Below the pieces are notes generated by a model. That model ran no database searches, had not been told where the DNA came from, and was given only the letters and a program-made list of their open reading frames with translations. The translations under genes were made by a program, and so were the position numbers. A DNA stretch of 64,000 nucleotides from Planctomycetota bacterium. Its GTDB lineage: Bacteria; Planctomycetota; Planctomycetia; Planctomycetales; Planctomycetaceae. Shown in pieces: positions 44,399-53,520 of the stretch; the stretch's first letter is position 1; each line of letters starts with the position of its first letter. The stretch covers positions 1 through 64,000 of the forward strand of contig QQVO01000058.1 in the NCBI GenBank assembly GCA_003388505.1, written 5' to 3'.

Positions 44399-45505
44399 AT
44401 GGGCAAACCGCAGGCTGGGTGGAAGATTCCGTATTTCGTGCTCGCGCTGGCCGTCGTTGCGGCGACCTGCTGGACGGTTCGGGGAACCCGTGCGCAGGAC
44501 GACGACGACAAGCCAGAAGGTCCGCAACAGGCGGTGATTGAGCGCTTGCCGCTCGTGCTCCGCGACCCACAGACTTACCGATCGCCGATGCATCTGGAGC
44601 CGATTACGTCGATCGACGTTGTGGCGCAGATCGACGGCGTGGTGAGCAGCGTGATGTTCAAAGCAGGCGACAAGGCGTCGGCGCGGGCGGAGGCGGTGCG
44701 ACTGGAGTCGGAGGAGCGTCAGTTGGAACTCGACTTGGCGCGGTCGCGGTTCCAGGCTGCGCAGATTGAACAGAGGACGGCAGGTGAGGGCGCCAATCAG
44801 GAGTTGATCGAGGCGAAGCTGGACATTGCCAGAAACGAGTTGAAACTCGCGGAGCACCGACTCGATCAGGCCATCAGCTACATCCCGTTTGACGGGCAGG
44901 TCACCTGGGTGCATGTGGTTCCCGGGCAGTTCGTGCGGGCGGGGGATCCGGTGATGACGGTCGCGGATCTTTCAAAGCTGATGGTCGCAGTCCCCGTGGA
45001 GCGGAGCGAGGTGCAGCCCGGAGACACCTTGGAATTAAAGGTGGAGGACGCTTCGGTCTCCGCCAAGGTGGAGGACGTCCATCCACTGCTGGAGCGGTTC
45101 GAACCGTTGCGCGACCTGTTCCTTTCGATCGCGACGGCGCGGGCCGTCATCGACAATTCGAACGGCGCCTACAGCCCGGGGCAGACGGTCTATTCCGACC
45201 TCATCCCGCGCCATCCGGTGAGCGAAGTGCCGACGATCGCGCTGGGCAACACGGACGACGGCGCCCGGCGGGTCCAGGTGATTCGCGAGGGCTTTGTGCG
45301 CGATGTCCCGGTTGTTCTGCTGGGACAATCGGGCGACGATTACGTATTCGTCGCCGGCCGATTCAGCGAACGTGATGAACTGGTGGTCAAGAGCAGCGAA
45401 GAACTGCTGGACGGGATGCGGGTCGTCCAGGGGCCCGACGCGAATCCGGCCAATCCAGCCAACCGCACCCCCGACCGCTCCCGACTGCCCGACGACGGCT
45501 TTTAG
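44399..45505 (+). CDS. HlyD/RND-type periplasmic adaptor (membrane fusion protein)
   Basis: A 368-residue exported adaptor from ATG 44399. Signal/anchor IPYFVLALAVVAATCW; the lipoyl-like half TSIDVVAQIDGVVSSVMFKAG; a short coiled-coil hairpin (LESEERQLELDLARSRFQAA...IARNELKLAEHRLDQA); the other lipoyl half YIPFDGQVTWVHVVPGQFVR; then a beta-barrel. Adaptors of this type link inner-membrane pumps to outer-membrane exits, but no pump gene is adjacent. An acidic run (QDDDDK) follows the signal. Confidence 0.85.
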   Translation: MGKPQAGWKIPYFVLALAVVAATCWTVRGTRAQDDDDKPEGPQQAVIERLPLVLRDPQTYRSPMHLEPITSIDVVAQIDGVVSSVMFKAGDKASARAEAVRLESEERQLELDLARSRFQAAQIEQRTAGEGANQELIEAKLDIARNELKLAEHRLDQAISYIPFDGQVTWVHVVPGQFVRAGDPVMTVADLSKLMVAVPVERSEVQPGDTLELKVEDASVSAKVEDVHPLLERFEPLRDLFLSIATARAVIDNSNGAYSPGQTVYSDLIPRHPVSEVPTIALGNTDDGARRVQVIREGFVRDVPVVLLGQSGDDYVFVAGRFSERDELVVKSSEELLDGMRVVQGPDANPANPANRTPDRSRLPDDGF

Positions 45506-45887
45506 CGAGGCAGGGCCCCGGACGATGCGAGCGACCGCTCGCCGGCGGGACGCCGCTCCCGTTGGTCGCTCCCGCCCCGGTCACCGGTGGGTGACATGAC
45601 GCTTGACGCCGCAAGACCTCTCTCAGGCCGCTTCAACGCCGCACCGAGCAGAATCCGGGTGCCGATGGGCGGTTGCATACGATATAGTGAATGAGCGCGG
45701 CCTGCGTTGTCGGGGGCGCTCATGATTCGATCGAGGCGGGGCCTCGTGCCCGCTCTCGCATGATCTCACCCGAAACCAGGGGTGTCGCAGCGCGTCTCGA
45801 CATCGCGTTGATTCGAGGCGGTCACCCACTTCGACCGCATGTCAACACGTATTCGCGCCGATTCAGGCGAGAAGCTGGAGTATTACC
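45506..45887. other. 382-bp gap before the kinase gene
   Basis: The 5' part (45528-45575) is a GC-rich palindromic stretch GAGCGACCGCTCGCCGGCGG...TTGGTCGCTC of repeat character. A TATAGT at 45683-45688 could be a -10 for the kinase gene, with no clear -35. No coding frame. Confidence 0.4.
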
Positions 45888-47384
45888 GTGTCGGATTCGA
45901 ATTCCACTCTCGACGGTTTCGAACTGCTCAACTGCATCGCGACGGGAAACGTGTCGCAGGTCTGGGAGGTGAAGGAGATATCGTCCGGGCAGTCGTACGC
46001 CATGAAACTGTTGCTGGAAGAGGCGTTGGCCGATCCGGACTGGAAGGCGCAACTGAAGCATGAGGCCAACGTCGGCCGCTCGGTCGAACACCCGAATGTG
46101 ATTACGGTGTACGACACGAAGATTTCAAAGAAAGCCGCGTACTTCACGATGGAGCTGTTTCGCGGTGCGAACCTGAAGTCGATGATCCGGGGGGAACTGG
46201 GCGGAGCGCAGGTTCGCGCTCAAAAGATCATCGAATGCGTGGCGCAGGGTTTGGCCGCGCTGCACGAGAAAGGCTGGGTCCACAAGGACATCAAACCGGA
46301 CAATATCCTGGTGACCCGTGGATCGGAGGTGCGGGTGATCGATTTCTCGCTGTCGTGCCGCGCGGAGGGGGGCTTAGCCAAGGTGCTCGGCAGCAAGAAG
46401 AAGCGCGTGATTCAAGGGACTCGCTCCTATATCGCACCGGAATTGATTCGCAAAGAGCCGACGACGAAGTCGGCCGACATGTACAGCCTGGGGATCACGC
46501 TGTACGAAATCCTCGTCGGTCGGCCGCCGTTCGTGATTGGAAATCCGAACGAGCTTCTGATGGCGCACATCCAGGAGAGGCCGGAACCGCCGTCGACGTA
46601 CAACTCGAATGTCACTCCGGAACTTGAATCGCTTGTGCTGCGGATGCTGGCCAAGAAGCCGGAAGACCGGCCTGCCAGCATGCAGGAGTTGTGCGCCGAG
46701 GTGCGATCGATCAACTTCTTCAAGGGAGACCCGCTGGAGTTTCATCGGGTGAAGGCGGCGGAGGCGGCCGATACGTTCAAAGATTCAATGGGCCACCGAT
46801 TGGACAGCAGGAGCGACGCCGAGCGGACGCCGGAGGAACGGGAAGCGGCCGCGGCGGTGGCTCGCGAACGGGCGGCCCAGAAGGCGAAGATGAAGGCCGC
46901 GGCCGCGCAGTCTGGTTCCGCGGCGAAGGGCGCATCAAAGCAACCAGCCGCGCCGCCTCAAACTCCTCCGCCCGCCTCTGCACCGCAGCCAATGATGCCG
47001 GCCGGTTATCCAATGCCCGGCCATCCGATGCCGCCGCCGGGCTACATGCATCCGCCGGCGTTTCCGATGGCGCCGATGCCTCCGGGCGGAGGTTATCCAC
47101 CTCCACCGGGGTCTTATCCAGCGCAACCTCAACCTCCCGGTGGCGCGCCGCCTCCCGCAGGCGGTCCACCCGTTCCTCAGCCGGGCGGGCCTGGGGGAGG
47201 CCCTCCGCCCGCCGCGGCATCTGAAGCACCGTCAAGTTCAACGGAGCCGGCTCAGGAGGACCAGCAGGCGGGGGACGTGTCGTCTTCGAGTCGGCCCGTG
47301 CTTCCGCGCCGGAAAGCAAAAGGGCCAATCGACGAGGACGCGGCCGACCTCCCCTTCATGGACGAATTGCCGGACGTTATGTAG
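45888..47384 (+). CDS. Serine/threonine protein kinase with Pro-rich tail and altered DFG motif
   Basis: A 498-residue kinase starting at GTG 45888 (GGAG upstream). Catalytic lysine in YAMKLLL (near 39), HKDIKPDN loop (Asp near 132), YIAPELI as APE motif and ADMYSLGITLYEILVGRPPF as subdomain IX. Two oddities: the glycine loop is CIATGNVSQVWEV, without GxGxxG, and the DFG is DFS (VIDFSLSC). From about 290 the tail is Ala/Lys-rich then strongly Pro/Gly/Met-rich (to about 450), ending acidic. There is no transmembrane helix, so it is cytoplasmic. Likely active, since HRD-Asp and the metal Asp remain, but this is untested. Confidence 0.9.
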   Translation: MSDSNSTLDGFELLNCIATGNVSQVWEVKEISSGQSYAMKLLLEEALADPDWKAQLKHEANVGRSVEHPNVITVYDTKISKKAAYFTMELFRGANLKSMIRGELGGAQVRAQKIIECVAQGLAALHEKGWVHKDIKPDNILVTRGSEVRVIDFSLSCRAEGGLAKVLGSKKKRVIQGTRSYIAPELIRKEPTTKSADMYSLGITLYEILVGRPPFVIGNPNELLMAHIQERPEPPSTYNSNVTPELESLVLRMLAKKPEDRPASMQELCAEVRSINFFKGDPLEFHRVKAAEAADTFKDSMGHRLDSRSDAERTPEEREAAAAVARERAAQKAKMKAAAAQSGSAAKGASKQPAAPPQTPPPASAPQPMMPAGYPMPGHPMPPPGYMHPPAFPMAPMPPGGGYPPPPGSYPAQPQPPGGAPPPAGGPPVPQPGGPGGGPPPAAASEAPSSSTEPAQEDQQAGDVSSSSRPVLPRRKAKGPIDEDAADLPFMDELPDVM

Positions 47385-47479
47385 TTGTAGCCACACCACG
47401 AATCCGCGCTTTCGATCGGTTCCCGTCGAAGAACCCTGAACGCGATCCATTCCCATCGCTGTTGAAACGATGAATCCCC

Positions 47480-48469
47480 ATGACGAGCATGCGGCCGCTC
47501 CCGTTTGAACGGAAGATCTACGATCTCGAAACCCAACTCGAGCAACTCGGGGCGGAGCCGAATCCCTCGCCCGTCACCAAGGACGCGATTCGCACGATCC
47601 GCCGGCAGTTGAACGGCCTGAAACGGGAGATCTACGATAACCTCGACCCGTGGCAGATCGTTCAGGTGGCGCGCCACGAAGACCGGCCGCAGACGCTGGA
47701 TTATCTCGAGCTGCTGTTCGATGAGTTTATCGAACTGCATGGAGATAAAGCTTACAGCGACGATCGCGCGATCCTGACGGGATTCGCCAAACTCGACGAT
47801 CAGAAGCTGATGTTCATCGGGCAGCAGAAGGGTCGCAATCTGGAGGAACGCGAGGCGCACAACTACGGGATGGCCCATCCCGAAGGTTACCGGAAAGCGC
47901 TCGCCAAGATGCAGATCGCGGCGAAGTTTGGGCTGCCGGTGGTCTGCTTTATCGACACGGCCGGGGCATATCCGGGGATCGGCGCCGAAGAGCGCGGCCA
48001 GGCGTATCAGATCGCCCTGAACTTGCGAGAAATGGCGCGGACTCCGACGCCGATCGTCTGTGTGATCATCGGCGAAGGGGGCTCAGGGGGCGCCTTGGGG
48101 ATCGGCGTCGGAGATCACGTCGCCATCCTGCAGTTCGCATACTATTCGGTGATCAGCCCGGAGGGATGCGCGGGCATCCTGTGGAAGCATCAGAAGTACG
48201 CGGAGCGAGCCGCCCAGGCGCTGCGGTTCACCGCGAAGGATCTGCTCGAGTTCGGCATCGTCGACGAAATCATCGGCGAGCCGCTGGGAGGCGCTCATCG
48301 AGACCACCGACAGATGGCAACAGCGCTCAAGGCGTCGTTGAACGTCGCCATTCGGGAGTTGTCGGCTCTGCCGCAGGATCAGCTACTGGATCGCCGTTAC
48401 GAAAAGTTTCGGCGCATCGGCGTGTTTGAGGAGAATCCCGAAGCAGCGGCAGCGGTCGAATCGGCTTGA
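47480..48469 (+). CDS. accA: Acetyl-CoA carboxylase carboxyltransferase alpha subunit
   Basis: A 329-residue AccA, which together with AccD moves the carboxyl group from biotin-BCCP to acetyl-CoA in the first step of fatty acid synthesis. The N-terminal LPFERKIYDLETQLEQL helix, HGDKAYSDDRAI, the oxyanion-type loops CFIDTAGAYPGIGAEERGQ and IGEGGSGGALGI, and SPEGCAGILWK are all standard. Full length. accD is not in the window. The start is the ATG at 47480, with ATG 47489 as an alternative. Confidence 0.96.
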   Translation: MTSMRPLPFERKIYDLETQLEQLGAEPNPSPVTKDAIRTIRRQLNGLKREIYDNLDPWQIVQVARHEDRPQTLDYLELLFDEFIELHGDKAYSDDRAILTGFAKLDDQKLMFIGQQKGRNLEEREAHNYGMAHPEGYRKALAKMQIAAKFGLPVVCFIDTAGAYPGIGAEERGQAYQIALNLREMARTPTPIVCVIIGEGGSGGALGIGVGDHVAILQFAYYSVISPEGCAGILWKHQKYAERAAQALRFTAKDLLEFGIVDEIIGEPLGGAHRDHRQMATALKASLNVAIRELSALPQDQLLDRRYEKFRRIGVFEENPEAAAAVESA

Positions 48470-48484
48470 GCGAAACGCTCCGAT

Positions 48485-48766
48485 CGCTAGCCCGGATTAT
48501 TCACCACGGAGACACGGAGGAACTTGATCGTGCTTCTCACAATCACGGCGTCGCAGGACGCACGTATGTCCAGCGATCATGAATGAATCGTGGCGATTCG
48601 GCACAGTGCGGCCGCGTCGAATCGCGAAATCAACTTCTCCAGGATTCCATCGAAGACAGCACACAGTGTCGAACTTGCTGCGTCTGAAATTTCGCCGTAA
48701 GTTCTTTTCTCCGTGTCCTCTGTGTCTCTGTGGTGAAATCCTTGATGAATAATCCGCTCTAGCGGA
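48485..48766. repeat. Inverted-repeat element carrying CACCACGGAGACACGGAGG ends
   Basis: The left edge reads CGCTAG..CGGATTATTCA then CCACGGAGACACGGAGG (48485-48521). The right edge is the reverse complement: CACAGAGACACAGAGG, then GATTTCATCAAGG-type spacer, then GGATTATTCA..CTAGCG (48712-48766). The outer ends are inverted copies. It fills the convergent gap between accA and the GT39 gene, and the last bases supply the GT39 stop codon (TAG, 48759-48761). Confidence 0.7.
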
Positions 48767-50483
48767 CGATCTCGTCGCCCTCCACCTGTGAGTCGCTGTG
48801 GGCGGTCCTTGCAATCTCGTCCTTTGGGACGGCCAGGACGTAGTGCCTGCGGTGCTCGTCCAACAGGCGCGGGAGCTTCCCTTCCACTGCGGCCGTAACA
48901 ACCTCGTTCGTGCTCAACGGATGGAATCCGCAGGGAACTTCCGCGAGGCGATGCGTCGCAAGCTCGCTGATGGGAAGCGCGCCTTCTTCGAGAACGAGGA
49001 TCTGCGGCTCCGCGACGGCAGCCTCTTCCGGATGTTTGAAGCGGATGACCTTCGTCTCGTTTCGTGAAGAGAGCCGAATCCGCGTGGCGTGTGCCGGATC
49101 GCCGATCAATACAACGGGCTGAGCCGGATCGGCGTTGACCTCGTGCAGGCGGGCGATCACGCGGTCTCCAAAATCGGGAAGGACGAACGGAGAGATTCCC
49201 AGCGTTCCCAGCAGCACCGCCGCATGCCACACGACGCTCGTGGCAACGCCTTGTCCCGTGGAAGAGAACCGGCTGCTGAGCCGCCACAAGACCGGGACGG
49301 CGCAGGCTGCGAGAACCCCTGTGATGAGAACGGGGCTGCGACCGGACGCGCCCAGCACCGCCAGTGCGGCGCCGACAGCGAGGCAGGGCAGGGCACAGAG
49401 CAGCACCCAGCGCAGTGACGTGCGAATGATCCGCGAATCGCAGCGCGAAAGCAGCCCGCCGCAGACGATCGCCAACGCCGGGACCACCGGCAGTAGATAC
49501 CGCATGGTGACGTGATTGATGAACGAAGCGAGCACGCAGAACAGCAGGCTCCAGCCGAGCAGCAACTGAACGTGCGGCTGCCGGAGAATCGATCTGAACT
49601 GCCTGGACCGGGATCGCAGCCCGCGCGCGGCCGGGATCAACCAGGGGGACAGCGTGACGGCCAGCATTCCCAGGCACATCGGGAACTGGATGAGCGTCTG
49701 CCAGTGGCTGCGGGCAAAGCGGCCGTGGCCGACCTGATCGCGGGTGAACTGCTGGACCAGTTCCTCCTGATGCATTTGCGCCATCAGCACGAACCAGCTT
49801 GCACTCACGGCGGCACACATGATTCCGGCCGTGAGAAATGCCGCCCAATTGCGGCGGACGAGTTGCGGGGTTCGGATGAGCACGAACAGACTGGCGTATC
49901 CGACGAACGCAGCCGCCGGCAGACCCTTGCTCAGAACAGCCAGCGCGCCTCCGCCGTAGGCCAACAACAGCCAGCCGAGGGAGACCCGTTGCTGCTTGAG
50001 GATTCCAACGAATCCGGCCGTGCTGATCAGAATTGACAGCGCAAGGCAGATATCGGGGATAGACCGCGGGGCGCTGATCAGCAGGGCAGGGTGGCACATC
50101 GCGGCAACGGCGGCGAACAGGGCCGCCTTGCGCGACTCGAACGCAATCCACGCGGTCCACCAGCTCAGCGCGATCAATGCCGCACCGGCCAGGAGGAAAA
50201 CGATCCGCGAACCAAGCACGGAGACACCCACCGCGTGAAAGCCGGCCGTGACGAACCAGTAGGGGATGACCGGCTTCTTCAGCCGCAGCCCGCCGTCGGC
50301 CCGGCGGGGAGAGAGATAGTCTCCCGAGTCCAGCATTTCGAGCCCGGCGTCGACGTAATGCCGTTCGTCCGGATGGAACAGAACGTAGTCGGACGCGAGG
50401 GGAAAGAGGCAGACGAGAAACGTCAGCAGCAGCAGGGGCAGAATCGCCCCGCGCCAGAAACCCTGGCCCAGAGTTGCCAACAT
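48759..50483 (-). CDS. Glycosyltransferase family 39 (ArnT/PMT-like) membrane protein
   Basis: A 574-residue polytopic protein. The first periplasmic loop has the DE motif in LFHPDERHYVDAGLEML (near residues 35-50), then SPRRADGGLRLKKPVIPYWF. About ten to twelve hydrophobic helices follow and a soluble C-terminal domain of about 130 residues. GT39 enzymes move a sugar from a polyprenyl-phosphate donor to lipid A, protein or polymer outside the inner membrane. ArnT is the nearest known relative; acceptor unknown. A longer frame over the same DNA is a shadow. Confidence 0.88.
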   Translation of the reverse strand: MLATLGQGFWRGAILPLLLLTFLVCLFPLASDYVLFHPDERHYVDAGLEMLDSGDYLSPRRADGGLRLKKPVIPYWFVTAGFHAVGVSVLGSRIVFLLAGAALIALSWWTAWIAFESRKAALFAAVAAMCHPALLISAPRSIPDICLALSILISTAGFVGILKQQRVSLGWLLLAYGGGALAVLSKGLPAAAFVGYASLFVLIRTPQLVRRNWAAFLTAGIMCAAVSASWFVLMAQMHQEELVQQFTRDQVGHGRFARSHWQTLIQFPMCLGMLAVTLSPWLIPAARGLRSRSRQFRSILRQPHVQLLLGWSLLFCVLASFINHVTMRYLLPVVPALAIVCGGLLSRCDSRIIRTSLRWVLLCALPCLAVGAALAVLGASGRSPVLITGVLAACAVPVLWRLSSRFSSTGQGVATSVVWHAAVLLGTLGISPFVLPDFGDRVIARLHEVNADPAQPVVLIGDPAHATRIRLSSRNETKVIRFKHPEEAAVAEPQILVLEEGALPISELATHRLAEVPCGFHPLSTNEVVTAAVEGKLPRLLDEHRRHYVLAVPKDEIARTAHSDSQVEGDEIVR

Positions 50484-50887
50484 CAGCTTTCACCCAATCC
50501 ATCAGGCCGAGGCCGCGGGTCGCCTCCGGCGGTTTGCGTTCACTGTTTTTATCGGAGAGGACGGGGATCGGAGTTCAGTTTCGTGCGCCCAGACGGGTGA
50601 AAACGGGGTGTAATTCGGGGACGTGATCAAGCCGTGGCGTGTTGTTGGGACTTAAGAGTGGGATGAGGAAATTCCAGAGGCCTTGAGAATCGAGGCAACT
50701 CGGAAAAGCGAGTTAAATCAGGTGGCCGTTCGTTCGGCGCCGCTCGGTAGGGGTTTCGTTTTGTTGTGGGTGGTGAATTGGGGTAAATTCGGGAGTGCGG
50801 GCGAGGTTGGTCTCGCGAGTCGTCGTCGATTGATCCCTACTGTGCGATAGCGTGTTGCATGAATCTCCGTTGGCAGAACTCGGTGGA
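50484..50887. other. 404-bp gap before a lower-GC accessory patch
   Basis: No gene. A short hairpin AACTCG-GAAAAG-CGAGTT lies near 50697-50714. The DNA from here to about 52.6 kb looks less GC-rich than its surroundings. Confidence 0.35.
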
Positions 50888-51694
50888 ATGAAAGAGGAGT
50901 TGCCACTTCCTGGTGCCGTTTTTCTTGCTCCGCTTGAGGATGGGCGGTGTGGCTGTTGCAGCGTCCTAAGAGACTCCACCAACGTGAAGTCGCCGCGAAT
51001 GGGCCTGCCGAATGTTCTCGTTGCCGCGTGCAACTGGATTGGCGCTGAACCTCCCAGCATCTCCGATCGTGAGCTTCGTTCCATCCTTCACTTGAACCAC
51101 CATGGCTGGGAGGGCAAGCCGAAGATCGACTGGGTGTTTGAACCTCCGCCCGCAGAATTCAGGTTCTTGGGAGTTGTCAAACCGAACTGGCGCGAGCGAA
51201 GAATGCAGTCCGACAGCTTTGACTGCTGGGAGAACTTCCCGTTGCAGATCATGTTGCAATGGCGATGGGATAATGACCGGGAAGCCTTACTGGCTGAGGA
51301 AGCCAAGCGTGACTCGCATCGCACTCGACAGGATGAAGCCGAAGCCGTGGCTCGTAAGCAACATCTTGCGTCATTGACTCTTGATCGACTTCTGGCTGAT
51401 CGCCGCTTCTTGAACTGGGAAGAATCCCACAAGCCGGAGGTTGTCAGGGCAAGCCAGCAGATCTTCCAAGACGCTATCCGATCGATCCGAGCCCTCGGCT
51501 CGGAACCGAACGAAGGCGAAGTCTTCAGCTGTTTGCGTAGATGCATTGAACGTTTCAACGACCTCAATGAAGAGTATTCGCACTTCATCGAGACACTTGA
51601 GCGTGAACAGATTTGTGAATGCTTCGAGGAACTCGTTCACGCTGCTGGGTTCGGGCACCACGCAGGCCTCGCGGACCGATGGAGAGAATGGTGA
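50888..51694 (+). CDS. Hypothetical protein with Imm26-like N-terminus
   Basis: About 268 residues from ATG 50888 (GTG at 50852 is an alternative). The N-terminus, LPLPGAVFLAPLEDGRCGCC, resembles the G-x-vfaiPL-dGryg opening of Imm26-type immunity proteins. A helical C-terminal part follows, ending ECFEELVHAAGF. The middle contains a charged coiled region (AEEAKRDSHRTRQDEAEAVA). No signal or membrane helix. Orphan immunity-type genes are common in planctomycete and polymorphic-toxin contexts; the assignment is weak. Confidence 0.5.
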   Translation: MKEELPLPGAVFLAPLEDGRCGCCSVLRDSTNVKSPRMGLPNVLVAACNWIGAEPPSISDRELRSILHLNHHGWEGKPKIDWVFEPPPAEFRFLGVVKPNWRERRMQSDSFDCWENFPLQIMLQWRWDNDREALLAEEAKRDSHRTRQDEAEAVARKQHLASLTLDRLLADRRFLNWEESHKPEVVRASQQIFQDAIRSIRALGSEPNEGEVFSCLRRCIERFNDLNEEYSHFIETLEREQICECFEELVHAAGFGHHAGLADRWREW

Positions 51695-51860
51695 AGCGAC
51701 CGCCAACCGCACACGGACTGCAATGTCCGTCAACCTGCCGGATCGCCGTGCACGGCGACTGACGGATTTCAGTCGAGTAGAATCAACTCACGAAGCGTGG
51801 CCCGTCAGAAGCCGCATGAGCGGCGACGGCCGTGCGTACTCGTCATGCCCACAGAATCAA

Positions 51861-52276
51861 ATGGAAATCCGTCCGTTCCGAGAAGCTGACCGAGCTTCGG
51901 TCGTCGCTCTCTGGATTGAAGTATTCCCAGATCCGGCGCCGCATAACGAACTGGGCGGGGCAATCGACCACAAGATCAGCGTTGATGGTGGACTCTTTTT
52001 TGTCGCCGTCGATTCTGATTGCGTCTTGTTGGGAACGGTCATGGGTGGATACGACGGCCATCGTGGCTGGGTCTATTCGCTCGCAGTCGCTCCAGATCGC
52101 CGCCGCGTGCGCATCGGGGCGGCGCTCATGCACCGCATTGAAGAAGAACTGGCAAACCTCGGTTGCCCGAAGATCAATCTCCAGGTGCGTGGTGACAACG
52201 AAAAAATGTCGTCGCGTTCTATCGCCAACTTGGTTACCAGATTGAAGATCGCATCAGCCTGGGCAAGCTCACGTAG
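51861..52276 (+). CDS. GNAT acetyltransferase, frameshifted in an A-run
   Basis: GNAT domain from ATG 51861 (MEIRPFREADRASVVALWIE); GWVYSLAVAPDRRRVRIGAA is the acetyl-CoA binding region. At 52201-52206 (six A) the frame breaks: the +0 frame runs on to 52328 as unlike sequence, while the correct continuation in another frame reads VVAFYRQLGYQIEDRISLGK and stops at 52276. Seven A instead of six would restore GDNEKNVVAFYRQLGY. It is a pseudogene, a slippage-dependent gene, or an assembly error. Confidence 0.75.
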
Positions 52277-52668
52277 GAAAGGGCAAGAGGGGCACAACAC
52301 CGCAAGGCGGCTTCGCCGTCGCTGCTGAGCCGGTATGTCGTCTGCGAGCTGACTCCCACCACCACGTGCTGACGCGGTATCGCCGCTGGTTGTTCGCTTG
52401 TCGATCGCGTCGCAATAATGGTCAGTCGTGAGCCGAAGGTGCGCTGCCGAAGACCTCTCACCTGAAACGCGTCTGTTCTACAAGCTGCACGGGGCCGAAC
52501 GGGAGAGGAAGAACGTCTTTTGTCGACATCTGAAGCGCACGCACTGAATGAATTGCGAACATCGTCCCCGCTCGTTTACTGAGCGTCCGCCTGATAGGAT
52601 CGAACGATCAATCCAGCGCAGGGCGACGCACGCCGCTGTTGACTCGATTGGGGAGGAACATTCGGATC
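52277..52668. other. 392-bp gap, no supported gene
   Basis: It contains a short GC hairpin region near 52295-52332 (GCAAGGCGGCTTCGCCGTCGC) and a 41-codon frame from GTG near 52427 ending at TGA near 52550 (SPETRLFYKLHGAERER...), which I cannot match to a family. Confidence 0.35.
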
Positions 52669-53373
52669 ATGATTTCGCGAGAGTTGGCCGTAGTTGCGTT
52701 CCTTGCGATCGCGGCGCATGGCGTCCGCGCGGACGAGTCGGAGTTGATTGAACCGGTTCGGCCGTATGTTCGCGGCGTTGTGGACTCCATCGATTCGTTG
52801 CCGGCCGAGAGGAAGGACAAGCTGTCGCGTGTGGCGGAGTATATCGCCGCGCGGGTGGCGGACGGAGAGACCGCGAAGCTGGTCTTCATCTGCACACACA
52901 ATTCGCGGCGGAGTCATCTGTCACAGATCTGGTGCCAGACGGCAGCCGCCTATTACGGCGTGCCGCGCGTGGCGACCTATTCCGGAGGGACCGAGGCGAC
53001 GGCGTGCAACATCAGGACGATCCGCGCACTGCGGAGGGCGGGGCTGTCGGCGGTGGCGTCGACGGAGGGGGAGAACCCGGTCTACCTGGTGCAGTATTCG
53101 GAACTGCGGCCGCCGATCCGGGCATACTCCAAGGTGTATTCGCAAGAGGGCAACCCGACTTCGGAGTTCGCGGCGATGATGTGCTGTTCGGACGCCGACC
53201 GGGAATGCCCCGATGTGGCCGGAGCGGATGGCCGGTTTCCGTTGCATTACGAAGACCCGAAGGTCGCGGACAACACGCCTGAAGAAGCGCAGCGCTACGA
53301 CGAACGAAGTCTGGAGATCGCGCGGGAGATGTTCTTTTTGATGGCGGAGGTCTTGCGGCGGTTGGGGAATTGA
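52669..53373 (+). CDS. Exported low-molecular-weight phosphatase/arsenate-reductase-like protein
   Basis: A 234-residue protein from ATG 52669, with signal peptide (SRELAVVAFLAIAAHGVRADE). The P-loop is CTHNSRRS (Cys near 75), fitting the C-x-x-N-x-x-R-S/T loop of LMW tyrosine phosphatases and ArsC-type reductases. SGGTEATACNIRTI matches the region after the loop. The DP pair near the end (YEDPKVADNT) gives the catalytic Asp. Secretion is unusual for this fold. No ars genes are nearby. Confidence 0.85.
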   Translation: MISRELAVVAFLAIAAHGVRADESELIEPVRPYVRGVVDSIDSLPAERKDKLSRVAEYIAARVADGETAKLVFICTHNSRRSHLSQIWCQTAAAYYGVPRVATYSGGTEATACNIRTIRALRRAGLSAVASTEGENPVYLVQYSELRPPIRAYSKVYSQEGNPTSEFAAMMCCSDADRECPDVAGADGRFPLHYEDPKVADNTPEEAQRYDERSLEIAREMFFLMAEVLRRLGN

Positions 53374-53415
53374 CGCAGAGTCGCGGAGACGCGGAGGAGG
53401 ACGCAAAGGGAGGGC
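53370..53415 (+). repeat. Dispersed 'gcagagtcgcggagacgcgga' repeat
   Basis: TTGACGCAGAGTCGCGGAGA then CGCGGAGGAGGACGCAAAGG, a degenerate 8-9 base periodicity. It begins at the stop codon of the upstream gene (TGA at 53371-53373 is part of it). The same placement occurs at 55787-55840. Confidence 0.6.
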
Positions 53416-53520
53416 AGGGACTTGGAGTTCGCCTGCGGCGGCAGAAGCCAAAGTTAGACTACGCAAACGACTGACGCGGACGCGATGACAAAATCAGTTG
53501 TGGATCGGTCGAAGCACGTG

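Noticed and set aside
48577-50502. 641-residue minus-strand frame over the glycosyltransferase gene
   Set aside because: It is an Arg/Pro-rich shadow of the GT39 gene in another frame; the GT39 frame has the family motifs and membrane helices.
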